Source of the DNA: Alistipes sp.
GTDB taxonomy: Bacteria > Bacteroidota > Bacteroidia > Bacteroidales > Rikenellaceae
Assembly (NCBI GenBank): GCA_017437045.1
Contig: JAFSBY010000002.1
Span: 62,001-126,000, forward strand
Length of the DNA stretch: 64,000 nucleotides
Direction: 5' to 3'
How positions within the stretch are numbered: position 1 is the stretch's first letter; each line of letters begins with the position of its first letter. Below, in pieces: positions 41,851-50,154 of the stretch. The position numbers and the translations under genes were made by a program. The notes beneath the pieces were generated by a model. The model worked only from the letters and a program-made list of their open reading frames with translations. It was not told the DNA's origin and did no database searches.

Positions 41851-43077
41851 TTATTTGATCTTTTTGAGTTCGCGCCACAATTTGTCGGGAATCGGCTCCT
41901 GACAGTTGTGGCAACATTGCATATCGCGTGAATACATGCGGGCAATGCAGTAGTCGCGGTGGTCGCAACCCGATCGGGTCGAGAGGTCGCCCTCACGCAT
42001 TTTATTGACGAAATTTGGGTCGTTGATCAACGCACGCGCCATCTGCACCAACTCGAAACCTTCGCCCAATACCCGCTCGATGCCCTCGCGCGAGACCAGG
42101 CCACCCACATAGATCAGCGGCAGTTTCAACGCTTCGCGGAATCGCTTGGCCTTCTCCAGGAAGAAACACTCCTCGAAATCGTATTGCTTGATCATCCAAT
42201 TACCGAACAGATTGACCACGATCTTTTGCGGCCAGGACGACCAGGGCATGTAGTAGCTCATCGTCTTGGTCGGGATGCGACCGCGCATGACCGCCATCGG
42301 AGCCTTCGAGACAAAACCCGAGGAGAGGACAATGCCGTGCACGCCCAATCGCTCGATCTCGCGGGCAATTTCGATGCTTTCGTCGAGCTCGATGCCCCCC
42401 TTGAAGCCATCCTCCATGTTGTGTTTGACGACGACCGCCATCCCCAAACGTTCGGCCTCGGTCAGGACCTCCTCCAAACACATCTGCATGAAGCGCATGC
42501 GGTTTTGGAGCGAGCCGCCAAATTCGTCCCGACGACGATTCGTGTAGGGTGACAGGAATTGCGAAATGAGGTATCCGTGGCCGGCATGTACCTCTACCGA
42601 ATCGAATCCCGCTTCGTGGGCCGTGACGACCGCCTTACCGAAATCTTTGGCAAAGGCCACACACTCCGCAGGGCGCATGCGACGGTGGAAGGTGGGGGAG
42701 TAGAGGTTGAATCCGTTCGAGGCCGAGACGGGGAACGATCCGGCCGTAGACCAATGGGTCATGTTGCCACAATGGCCAATTTGAATGCCGGCGGCAGCCC
42801 CTTCGGCGTGGATCGCATCGGTCATATCGCGCAATGCGGGGACGATCTCGTCGCGCAACCACAACTGCTTATTGAACGAGATACCGCTGCGGTTTACCGA
42901 GGCGTAGGCTACGGTGGTCATGCCGATGCCGCCACGTGCTACGCTGACATGGTAATCTTTGAGTTGCTCGGTCGGTCCGAAGTCCTTGCCCATCGACTCA
43001 AAAGCGGCCGAACGGATCGTGCGGTTGCGTAGGGTCAAAGGACCGAGTTGAAAGGGGGTAAAGAGTTTTGATTCCAT
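41851..43077 (-). CDS. Old-yellow-enzyme-family reductase, candidate 5-beta-reductase (5BR)
   Basis: 408 residues. FMN barrel motifs: LTLRNRTIRSAAFES, IQIGHCG, and EVHAGHGYLISQFLSPYTNRR followed by DEFGGSLQNRMRF. The C-terminal flavodoxin-like half of BaiCD/BaiH is absent, but a cysteine-rich tail (CDHRDYC, then CCHNC) remains and may bind a metal or Fe-S cluster. The family reduces enone double bonds; in bile-acid clusters it acts on 3-oxo-4-ene steroids. Fifteen bases behind the 5-alpha-reductase gene. Confidence 0.8.
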   Translation of the reverse strand: MESKLFTPFQLGPLTLRNRTIRSAAFESMGKDFGPTEQLKDYHVSVARGGIGMTTVAYASVNRSGISFNKQLWLRDEIVPALRDMTDAIHAEGAAAGIQIGHCGNMTHWSTAGSFPVSASNGFNLYSPTFHRRMRPAECVAFAKDFGKAVVTAHEAGFDSVEVHAGHGYLISQFLSPYTNRRRDEFGGSLQNRMRFMQMCLEEVLTEAERLGMAVVVKHNMEDGFKGGIELDESIEIAREIERLGVHGIVLSSGFVSKAPMAVMRGRIPTKTMSYYMPWSSWPQKIVVNLFGNWMIKQYDFEECFFLEKAKRFREALKLPLIYVGGLVSREGIERVLGEGFELVQMARALINDPNFVNKMREGDLSTRSGCDHRDYCIARMYSRDMQCCHNCQEPIPDKLWRELKKIK

Positions 43078-43092
43078 CGTTGGAATGGTTGT

Positions 43093-43854
43093 TTAGTAGA
43101 TGAAAGGGATGATCCGCTTGCGCCCCAATCGGGTGAACTCCTCACCGAACTCCTGCGCATAGCGGCGACGCAACGAGGCGGCACGCGGGGCGAGGTTGGC
43201 AAAGGTCCACAGGACAAAGACCACACCGGCCCACGACCACGAGGCGATGGCAAAGCCGGTCCACTCGGTCAGCTCGCCAAAATAATTGGCCGAGGTGACG
43301 TAGCGGAACATGCCGCCGTGGGGGATGTAGTGGCGCGTATCACCCGGTTTGCGCAGCCGACGGATGATCGCATCGGAGTGGTGGTTGATCCACATACCGG
43401 TAAAGAAGATTGCCGTACCGACATAGAGATAGGGCTGGCAGAACCAATCGGCGTAGTAGCCCTCGGGGGCGAGGTAGAAGATCCATCCTCCCTGCATCAG
43501 TGCGTTGAGCGTATTGAAGAGCATACCCATCAGCACAATGCCAAGCGGCATCTTCGAGTTGCCACGCAGGCGTAACGGGAAGATGAACGAACGGTTGAAA
43601 TAGTGGGTCTGGAAGAGCAAAAAGAGGATGAGCGGTATCGGCTCCCAGGCACGATCCGACAGCGCCCACAAAATGCACATAGCCACAAAGACGGGGCTCT
43701 CCATCAGCACCCAGCCCACTTTGTTGGCGATGGGACGGCCGAATTTGGGGTTGAAGAGGTAGCCGTAGCCCGCCTCGACAAATTGCAACCCAATGAATAC
43801 CAATACGGCCAGGATTGCCATGACGATCAGAAAAATGTGGTAGATCTCCAACAT
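43093..43854 (-). CDS. Steroid 5-alpha-reductase family membrane enzyme (SRD5A-like, 5AR)
   Basis: 253 residues, six to seven membrane helices; human SRD5A1 has 259. E52 in LMESPVF and H84-Y85 in THYFNRSFIFPLR match the catalytic glutamate and tyrosine of human SRD5A2. The C-terminal NADPH-binding part is very well kept: SDAIIRRLRKPG, NYFGELTEWTGFA, WTFANLAPRA and RKRIIPF. It should reduce the 4,5 double bond of 3-oxo-steroids or bile acids. ATG 43854 is used because the promoter covers the earlier in-frame start at 43908. First gene of the operon. Confidence 0.88.
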   Translation of the reverse strand: MLEIYHIFLIVMAILAVLVFIGLQFVEAGYGYLFNPKFGRPIANKVGWVLMESPVFVAMCILWALSDRAWEPIPLILFLLFQTHYFNRSFIFPLRLRGNSKMPLGIVLMGMLFNTLNALMQGGWIFYLAPEGYYADWFCQPYLYVGTAIFFTGMWINHHSDAIIRRLRKPGDTRHYIPHGGMFRYVTSANYFGELTEWTGFAIASWSWAGVVFVLWTFANLAPRAASLRRRYAQEFGEEFTRLGRKRIIPFIY

Positions 43855-43878
43855 GGTAGTTGTCAATAAAAAATCGCG

Positions 43879-43909
43879 TAAAGATAGCAAAAAAAGAGCA
43901 AAGGGCAAA
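43879..43909 (-). promoter_or_regulatory. Promoter of the steroid-reductase operon
   Basis: On the minus strand TTTG at 43909-43906, 19 bases, TATCTTTA at 43886-43879; only the last base of the -7 box departs from consensus. Confidence 0.6.
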
Positions 43910-43930
43910 ATCCCTTTGCTCGGTGTCGGA

Positions 43931-44623
43931 TCAAAGTTGTCCTTTGAGTAACTCGACTAACTCCGGAACGCCCTCTGCCGCCCGTTTGCGGATGTGCGTG
44001 AGCGGGTTGCGAATGAGTCTCAGATCGGGTGTGCCGGGGTCGATCAGGTAGATCGGAATATCGGGCCGCGCGTAGTGTACCAACGAGGCTGCCGGATAGA
44101 CGGCCAGCGAGGTGCCTACGACCACCAGCAGATCGGCCGATGCGGCAATGCGGGTGGCCTGATCGAACATCGGTACCGACTCGCCGAAAAAGACGATGTG
44201 CGGACGCAGTAGCGAACCGTCGGGGGCTGTGTCGGTGAGCTTTTGCTCCCAATGAGGCCAGTCGATCACCAGGTCGGGATTGGTCATGGAGCGCAATTTG
44301 CGCAACTCGCCGTGCAGGTGGGTGATACGGCTCGAACCGGCCCGCTCGTGCAGATCATCGACATTTTGGGTGATCACCTCGACATCGAACCACTGCTCCA
44401 ATTGGGCTACTGCCTCATGGGCGGCATTGGGCTTTACGCGATCCAATTCGCGGCGACGCATGTTGTAAAACTCGATCACCAAAGCGCGGTTTCGAGCTAA
44501 GGCCTCGGGCGTGCAGACATCCTCGATGCGGTAGTTTTCCCACAGTCCGTCGCTGTCGCGGAAGGTGCGGATGCCGCTATCGGCTGAGATGCCGGCTCCG
44601 GTAAAAACAACCAGCTTTTTCAT
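43931..44623 (-). CDS. cobB: Sirtuin, NAD-dependent protein deacylase
   Basis: 230 residues. GAGISADSGIRTFRDSDGLW binds NAD, TQNVDDLHERAG holds the catalytic region, with H in HLHGEL, and GTSLAVYPAASL follows. FYNMRRR gives the Y-x-x-R pair that marks desuccinylase/demalonylase sirtuins. The zinc cysteines are absent, as in other short Bacteroidales members. It removes acyl groups from lysines. Separate from the steroid operon by its own 76-base gap and the promoter. Confidence 0.85.
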   Translation of the reverse strand: MKKLVVFTGAGISADSGIRTFRDSDGLWENYRIEDVCTPEALARNRALVIEFYNMRRRELDRVKPNAAHEAVAQLEQWFDVEVITQNVDDLHERAGSSRITHLHGELRKLRSMTNPDLVIDWPHWEQKLTDTAPDGSLLRPHIVFFGESVPMFDQATRIAASADLLVVVGTSLAVYPAASLVHYARPDIPIYLIDPGTPDLRLIRNPLTHIRKRAAEGVPELVELLKGQL

Positions 44624-44647
44624 GCGATCTAACCTTCTGTATGTGAT

Positions 44648-45757
44648 TTATTTCTTAAAGTACAACTCAAGCAACTCTTTAGCTGCAATAAAGGAGGAGA
44701 TTCGGTCGTCGAGCACCGCCTGCTCCAATTCGCCGATGCGGCTCTCGATCTGCGGATTGCGGTAGAACGAACTGCGCAACGCCTCGTGAATGGTCTCGTA
44801 CATCCAATATTTGTTTTGGCGGTTGCGGTTGTGACGCATGTAGCCATTTTGCTCGATGTGGTCGATGTACTGCTCGACCCCCTTCCATACCTCCTCTAAA
44901 CCTGTTTGGGCTACCGAAGAGCAGCAATAGACCTGCGGCTTCCAGCCCGACTCGGGGGTGGGGAAGAGACGCAGTGCCGCCTGATATTGGGTACGCGCCA
45001 ACTCGGCTTTGTGGATGTTTTCGCCGTCGGCTTTGGTGATGACCATCATGTCGGCCATCTCCATGATGCCGCGTTTGATGCCCTGAAGCTCGTCTCCGGC
45101 ACCCGAAATCTGCAACAGCAGGAACATGTCGACCATCGAGTGTACGGCCGTTTCGGATTGACCGACACCGACCGTCTCGATAAAGATCACATCGAATCCG
45201 GCCGCCTCACATAGGACGACCGTCTCGCGCGTTTTGCGTGCCACGCCGCCCAACGATCCGGCTGAAGGGGAGGGGCGAATGAAGATGTCGGGATTGGTCG
45301 AGATGGTGCTCATGCGCGTCTTGTCGCCCAGAATCGAGCCTCCCGAACGCTCCGAAGAGGGGTCGATGGCCAAGACAGCCAATTTGTGTTTGAGACGGGT
45401 TACCATACCGCCTACGGCCTCGATCCAGGTCGATTTACCGGCTCCGGGAACTCCCGTGATGCCGATGCGGATCGAACGTCCGGCGTGGGGCAGACACCCC
45501 TCGATGATCTGCTGTGCCTGGGCGTAGTGGTCGGGGTTGGCCGACTCGACCAACGTGATGGCCTGCGAAAGGATGGTGATATCGCCTCTCAGAATGCCGG
45601 CAATGTACTCCTCGGTCGAGAGCGAACGCTTCTTGCGTCGCTGAAAGTAAGGGTTTACAATCGGCTGGTCGGCAACACCTTCGGCAACGTTGAGGGCCGA
45701 ATCGTGGTGGGCGTCGATATACTCTTTTTCGTAGTGTTCAGTCTTGGTAAATGACAT
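44648..45757 (-). CDS. meaB: Methylmalonyl-CoA mutase-associated GTPase MeaB
   Basis: 369 residues. Walker A GVPGAGKST, DPSSERSGGSILGDKTRM, ETVGVGQSE, and TKADGEN for guanine recognition. It loads and protects the B12 cofactor of methylmalonyl-CoA mutase. The mutase genes are not in this window, but the epimerase and decarboxylase of the same propionate pathway lie 4 kb away. Ends 24 bases before the sirtuin start. Confidence 0.92.
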   Translation of the reverse strand: MSFTKTEHYEKEYIDAHHDSALNVAEGVADQPIVNPYFQRRKKRSLSTEEYIAGILRGDITILSQAITLVESANPDHYAQAQQIIEGCLPHAGRSIRIGITGVPGAGKSTWIEAVGGMVTRLKHKLAVLAIDPSSERSGGSILGDKTRMSTISTNPDIFIRPSPSAGSLGGVARKTRETVVLCEAAGFDVIFIETVGVGQSETAVHSMVDMFLLLQISGAGDELQGIKRGIMEMADMMVITKADGENIHKAELARTQYQAALRLFPTPESGWKPQVYCCSSVAQTGLEEVWKGVEQYIDHIEQNGYMRHNRNRQNKYWMYETIHEALRSSFYRNPQIESRIGELEQAVLDDRISSFIAAKELLELYFKK

Positions 45758-45860
45758 GGCGAAAGTTATTTTTCTGCAAAATTAACAATTCAAAATGCAA
45801 AATTCAAAAAAAATACCCGGCAAAAAGATCCTTCGGGGTAAAACTCTGAAATTTTTTTGC

Positions 45861-45868
45861 TACCTTTG
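45861..45868 (+). promoter_or_regulatory. -7 element for the FG-GAP lipoprotein
   Basis: TACCTTTG 29 bases before ATG 45898. Confidence 0.5.
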
Positions 45869-45897
45869 CTCATTGAACTCTTAAAACGATTTAACGT

Positions 45898-47994
45898 ATG
45901 TCGCTAACATTATATCCGATTCGATGCGCTCGTCTCCTTCTGGCAGGGGTGATGCTTGTGGCAGGTGCAGCCTGCTCGTCGTGGGACGAGGAGCCGGTCA
46001 CACCGACTGAGCCGGTAGCCTCCAAAGCCGAGCACGATGGGTCGTTGCAGAGTGGTAAACCGATCTGGGCACATCAGACCGGAGGCTTGACACCGCTTTG
46101 TCTGCCCAAAGCCACCTCGGGCGCGGTGGTGGGTGCTGCGCATATCACCTCTGATCAATATCCCGACCTGTTTTATGTCGTGGGGTCGGGTGCCGGTACA
46201 GCCTATGGTGGTTCGGTGGGGTTGCATCACATTCCCTTTTCGCGCCTCACCGAGGATGGTACGCCGGTCTATGGCGATCCGATTGCCATCACGGAGGCCC
46301 CCTGGACGCTCGATTCCAGAATGGTGCATATCACCGAGATCTTGGGTGAGGTGTATGCGGTGAATATCTCACAAGCGATGTTCCGCCTGGCCAAGTATGA
46401 TCCCGTGAAACATTCGTTTGGCACCTCATGGACGGTCAATAAGCGCATGGCCGAACAGATCCCGCACACGGTGACGGCGCTCGATGCTGTTTGGAATAGA
46501 TCGAAGAGTACGCTGGAGGTAGTCTTCCTGCAACGCGAATTGGATTCGGACGCCTATACGCTGGATATGGAGGATGTCTCGGAGGGCTATTACGACAGTA
46601 TGGGCATCTATCGGGCCGAACTGCCCTATGTGGGACTCTATTCGGTGAGCTTCTATACGAGTGGCTGGACGCAGGCCTCTTCGCTGCGGCGAATCAGTCA
46701 GAATGACCGTGCGATATTGATCGGTCAGGGGCTGACCTATATTAAAGGTGGACAGGCCGAGGGTTATGTCGTGGGTAATAAACTCGGAACGCTTAAGTGG
46801 CAACACGCTGCGGTGGGTGCACCGATCGACTATCTGTTGGAGGAGGGTGGTGCGCTACTGACCAATCGGTCGGTTATGTCGTCGATCTGCTCCGTGGATG
46901 GCGACGGTGATGGCCGCGAGGATGACTTCTTTACCTCGGGCGAGGGAATGATCTACCTCTATACGAACGGAGGTCGGGTTGATGAGCAGGGTGTGCCGAT
47001 CTATCAGCCGGGGCGTCCCGTCTTGATGGAGCATGGACCGATCTATCCCGGATCGCTGTCTGTCCCCTCGGTCGTAGATTGGGATGGCGATGGCGCACAT
47101 GATATTGTGGCCGGCAACTCGGAGGGACGACTGATATTCTATAAGAATTATGGATCGGATCGCGAGCCGTCGTTTGGCCCGTATGAGTTCTTGACCTCGA
47201 ATGGCGAGGAGATCTGTTTCCGCTCGGGCTATTATGAGGTACAAGGCCCGCTGGAGGCTGCGTGGGGCTATTTGTGCCCGATTGTGGTCGATTGGAATGG
47301 CGACGGATTGCTCGATGTGGTCTTCTCGGGTACAGACGGTAACTACGAATATATGTTGAACGAGGGAACCGCTACGGCACCTCGTTTGGGCAAACGACAG
47401 GTGCTGGAGTTGGATGGTCTGCAGCTGCATGGTGCTTGGCGATGCCGCCCGGCGGTGGCGACCGTCGAGGGGAAGACCTGTATTCTGATCCAGGACGAGG
47501 AGAATGCGCTGCATTTGTATGAGAAACTGACCGATCGCGCGGTGAAGGATCGCGGCCAACTGCTGCTGGTCGATGGCTCGAATATTACGACCCACCGTGC
47601 CGAGGCTGAAAAGACGCTCGGTGAGCGAGGCCGTGCTAAACTCAATCTGGTCGATTGGGATGGCGATGGTGATTTGGATCTGTTGATTGGTACAATTCGT
47701 AAGGCTTCGGTGCCCTATCCCGCCTATGGTCTGCCGTGGTTCCGTACGCCGAAAAATATGGGCCTACAGGTGATGCTGTTGGAAAATGTCGGCTCGGACC
47801 ACGAGATGCGCTTTGCATTGCCGAAGCTCTTCCAGATCAATGGCCGCGACGAGGTGCTGGGTGGCCACTCGCAGGCTCCGGCGCCCTGTCCGCTGGGCGA
47901 TACGTCGGCCGGTATGAATCTGTTGGTAGGGTGCGAAAGCGGTAATTTCTACTACATCCATCGTTCCGATCTGACGACGACAACACTCTGGTAA
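45898..47994 (+). CDS. Secreted FG-GAP/VCBS-repeat lipoprotein
   Basis: 698 residues. Lipobox GAAC near 26. Calcium-binding repeats DGDGDGREDD (about 340), DWDGDGAHDI (about 400), DWNGDGLLDV (about 465) and DWDGDGDLDL (about 590) mark a beta-propeller of integrin/rhamnogalacturonan-lyase-like type. No catalytic motif recognised. Probably a surface polysaccharide-binding or lyase-related protein. Stands alone, 63 bases before gadB. Confidence 0.75.
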   Translation: MSLTLYPIRCARLLLAGVMLVAGAACSSWDEEPVTPTEPVASKAEHDGSLQSGKPIWAHQTGGLTPLCLPKATSGAVVGAAHITSDQYPDLFYVVGSGAGTAYGGSVGLHHIPFSRLTEDGTPVYGDPIAITEAPWTLDSRMVHITEILGEVYAVNISQAMFRLAKYDPVKHSFGTSWTVNKRMAEQIPHTVTALDAVWNRSKSTLEVVFLQRELDSDAYTLDMEDVSEGYYDSMGIYRAELPYVGLYSVSFYTSGWTQASSLRRISQNDRAILIGQGLTYIKGGQAEGYVVGNKLGTLKWQHAAVGAPIDYLLEEGGALLTNRSVMSSICSVDGDGDGREDDFFTSGEGMIYLYTNGGRVDEQGVPIYQPGRPVLMEHGPIYPGSLSVPSVVDWDGDGAHDIVAGNSEGRLIFYKNYGSDREPSFGPYEFLTSNGEEICFRSGYYEVQGPLEAAWGYLCPIVVDWNGDGLLDVVFSGTDGNYEYMLNEGTATAPRLGKRQVLELDGLQLHGAWRCRPAVATVEGKTCILIQDEENALHLYEKLTDRAVKDRGQLLLVDGSNITTHRAEAEKTLGERGRAKLNLVDWDGDGDLDLLIGTIRKASVPYPAYGLPWFRTPKNMGLQVMLLENVGSDHEMRFALPKLFQINGRDEVLGGHSQAPAPCPLGDTSAGMNLLVGCESGNFYYIHRSDLTTTTLW

Positions 47995-48057
47995 GGGTAG
48001 CTTGGCTTGGTTTTTGTCGGTACGCAGGGAAACCTTTTTACTCAACAAAAATCAAGC

Positions 48058-49473
48058 ATGATGAACAAGCAAAAACCAACCGACAACCTCACAACTGAGG
48101 TTTACGCTTCGAGTGCCATGCGCTCGGCAGCTCCTACGCAAACACTTCCTACGCAGGGAACAACACCCCAGGTGGCCTATCGCATGGTCAAGGATGAGAC
48201 CTATGCCGAGACCCGCCCGGAGTTGAATTTGGCCACCTTTGTCACCACCTACATGGACGAGGAGGCGACGCGGCTCATGAACGAGGCGATCAATGTCAAT
48301 TACATCGACCAGACGGAGTATCCGCGCGTGGCACTGATTTGTGGCCGCTGTATCAATATGGTGGCCAATCTGTGGCATACGCCCGAAAAAGAGGAGTGGA
48401 AGACGGGTGCTGTGGGTATCGGCTCGTCGGAGGCCTGTATGCTGGGCGGTGTGGCTGCCTGGCTGCGTTGGCGTGAGCGTCGCAAGGCGGCCGGCAAACC
48501 CTGTGATAAGCCCAATCTGGTGATGAGCTCGGCCTACCAGGTCGTGTGGGAGAAATTCTGCCAATTGTGGCAAATCGAGATGCGCACGGTGCCTTTGAGT
48601 GAGGATCACCTGACGCTCGATCCGGAACAGGCACTTGCGCTCTGTGACGAGCATACGATCTGCATCGTCCCGATCTGCGGTGTTACGTGGACGGGTCTGA
48701 ATGACGATGTGGAGGCACTCGATAAGGCGTTGGATGCTTACAATAAGCGCACCGGCTACGACATTCCGATTCATGTCGATGCCGCCTCGGGTGGCTTTAT
48801 TCTCCCCTTCACCAAGCCGCAATGTAAGTGGGATTTCCGGCTTAAATGGGTCTATTCGATCTCTACTTCGGGCCATAAATATGGCTTGGTCTATCCCGGT
48901 TTGGGTTGGGTCGTGTGGAAGGATAAGCAGTATCTGCCGGCCGAGATGTCCTTCTCGGTGAACTATCTGGGTGCCTCGATCAAGCAGGTGGGCCTCAATT
49001 TCTCACGTCCGGCTGCCCAGATTCTGGGTCAGTATTACAACTTCATCCGCTACGGTATGGAGGGTTACAAAGCGATTCAGGAGACCTCGATGGAGGTGGC
49101 GCGCTATTGTCACGAGCAGATCGGGAAGATGAAGTGCTTCCGGAATTATTCGAAAGAGGTGGATAATCCGCTCTTTATCTGGCAGATGTGTCCCAATTAT
49201 GACCGTACGGCCAAATGGACGCTCTACGATCTGCAAGACAAACTCAAGCAGAGCGGTTGGATGGTGCCGGCCTATACGATGCCGAAAAACATCGAGCAGA
49301 TGGTCGTCATGCGTGTCGTGGTGCGACAAGGCTTCTCGCGCCAGATGGCCGACGAATTGTTGCGTGATATTGCCGATGCTGTGGCCGAGTTCGATGCGCT
49401 GAAGTATCCCACGACCAGCCGCCTGAAATATGAACAGCAGGAGAAGCAGTATGGTAAAGTCTTTGCCCATTAG
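48058..49473 (+). CDS. gadB: Glutamate decarboxylase
   Basis: 471 residues. The PLP lysine is K274 in SISTSGHKYG (E. coli GadB: K276); HVDAASGGF carries the cofactor aspartate and IGSSEACMLGG the phosphate-binding part. It converts glutamate to GABA using a proton, which aids acid tolerance. The C-terminus ends KVFAH rather than the longer regulatory tail of E. coli. No GABA antiporter gene lies in the window. Start at the first of two adjacent ATG. Confidence 0.93.
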   Translation: MMNKQKPTDNLTTEVYASSAMRSAAPTQTLPTQGTTPQVAYRMVKDETYAETRPELNLATFVTTYMDEEATRLMNEAINVNYIDQTEYPRVALICGRCINMVANLWHTPEKEEWKTGAVGIGSSEACMLGGVAAWLRWRERRKAAGKPCDKPNLVMSSAYQVVWEKFCQLWQIEMRTVPLSEDHLTLDPEQALALCDEHTICIVPICGVTWTGLNDDVEALDKALDAYNKRTGYDIPIHVDAASGGFILPFTKPQCKWDFRLKWVYSISTSGHKYGLVYPGLGWVVWKDKQYLPAEMSFSVNYLGASIKQVGLNFSRPAAQILGQYYNFIRYGMEGYKAIQETSMEVARYCHEQIGKMKCFRNYSKEVDNPLFIWQMCPNYDRTAKWTLYDLQDKLKQSGWMVPAYTMPKNIEQMVVMRVVVRQGFSRQMADELLRDIADAVAEFDALKYPTTSRLKYEQQEKQYGKVFAH

Positions 49474-49532
49474 CCCTTTGCATTCGGAGTGAGAAACGTG
49501 TCGCTCGCCGCAGCGATTTGCGGCTAAAGAGA

Positions 49533-49577
49533 GCCCTCGTATGGTTTTTTGCAAAACCTGCGAGGGCGCTTTTTTTT
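49533..49577 (+). terminator. Terminator of gadB
   Basis: GCCCTCG and CGAGGGC with an inner GGTTTT/AAAACC stem, then a run of eight T. Confidence 0.8.
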
Positions 49578-49611
49578 GTGTGAGATAATAGACTTATTTT
49601 CGGTTTGTTGT

Positions 49612-49642
49612 TTTGTATTTTGAATTATTCTGACTACCTTTG
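49612..49642 (+). promoter_or_regulatory. Promoter of the mce-mmdA operon
   Basis: TTTG at 49612-49615, 19 bases, TACCTTTG at 49635-49642. Confidence 0.7.
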
Positions 49643-49719
49643 TACGGTTTTAGCCGATCGTATCGTGCAAACAAATAAAACGAACATAAATATTCACTTT
49701 TCAAACAAACAAAACCATT

Positions 49720-50130
49720 ATGAAAGTATCTCACATTGAGCATCTTGGCGTTGCTGTCAAGAGTCTGGAAGAGGCTATTCCCTACTGGGAGAATGTGCTG
49801 GGTCTGAAGTGTTATGCCATCGAGGAGGTGGCCGACCAGAAGGTGCGCACGGCATTCTTTATGCTGGGTCAAACCAAAATCGAGCTGTTGGAGCCGACCT
49901 CGGAGGAGTCGACCATCGCAAAGTTCATCGAGAACAAGGGCGTGGGTATCCACCACATGGCCCTCGCTTGCGAGAATATCGAGGAGCAGCTCGCTGATGC
50001 CGAGGCACAGGGTATTCGTCTGATTGACAAGACGCCGCGCAAGGGCGCCGAGGGTCTGACGATCGCCTTCCTGCACCCGAAATCGACGCAGGGTATCCTC
50101 ACCGAGCTGTGTGAAAACAAGAATAAATAA
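49720..50130 (+). CDS. mce: Methylmalonyl-CoA epimerase
   Basis: 136 residues, glyoxalase/VOC fold. HIEHLGVAVKSLEEAIPYW, ELLEP, GIHHMALAC and GILTELCE carry the metal-binding His and Glu residues. It interconverts the R and S forms of methylmalonyl-CoA between mutase and decarboxylase in the succinate-propionate pathway. First gene of a five-gene operon. Confidence 0.93.
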   Translation: MKVSHIEHLGVAVKSLEEAIPYWENVLGLKCYAIEEVADQKVRTAFFMLGQTKIELLEPTSEESTIAKFIENKGVGIHHMALACENIEEQLADAEAQGIRLIDKTPRKGAEGLTIAFLHPKSTQGILTELCENKNK

Positions 50131-50154
50131 TCTGAAGTAATTGATAAACAAGCT

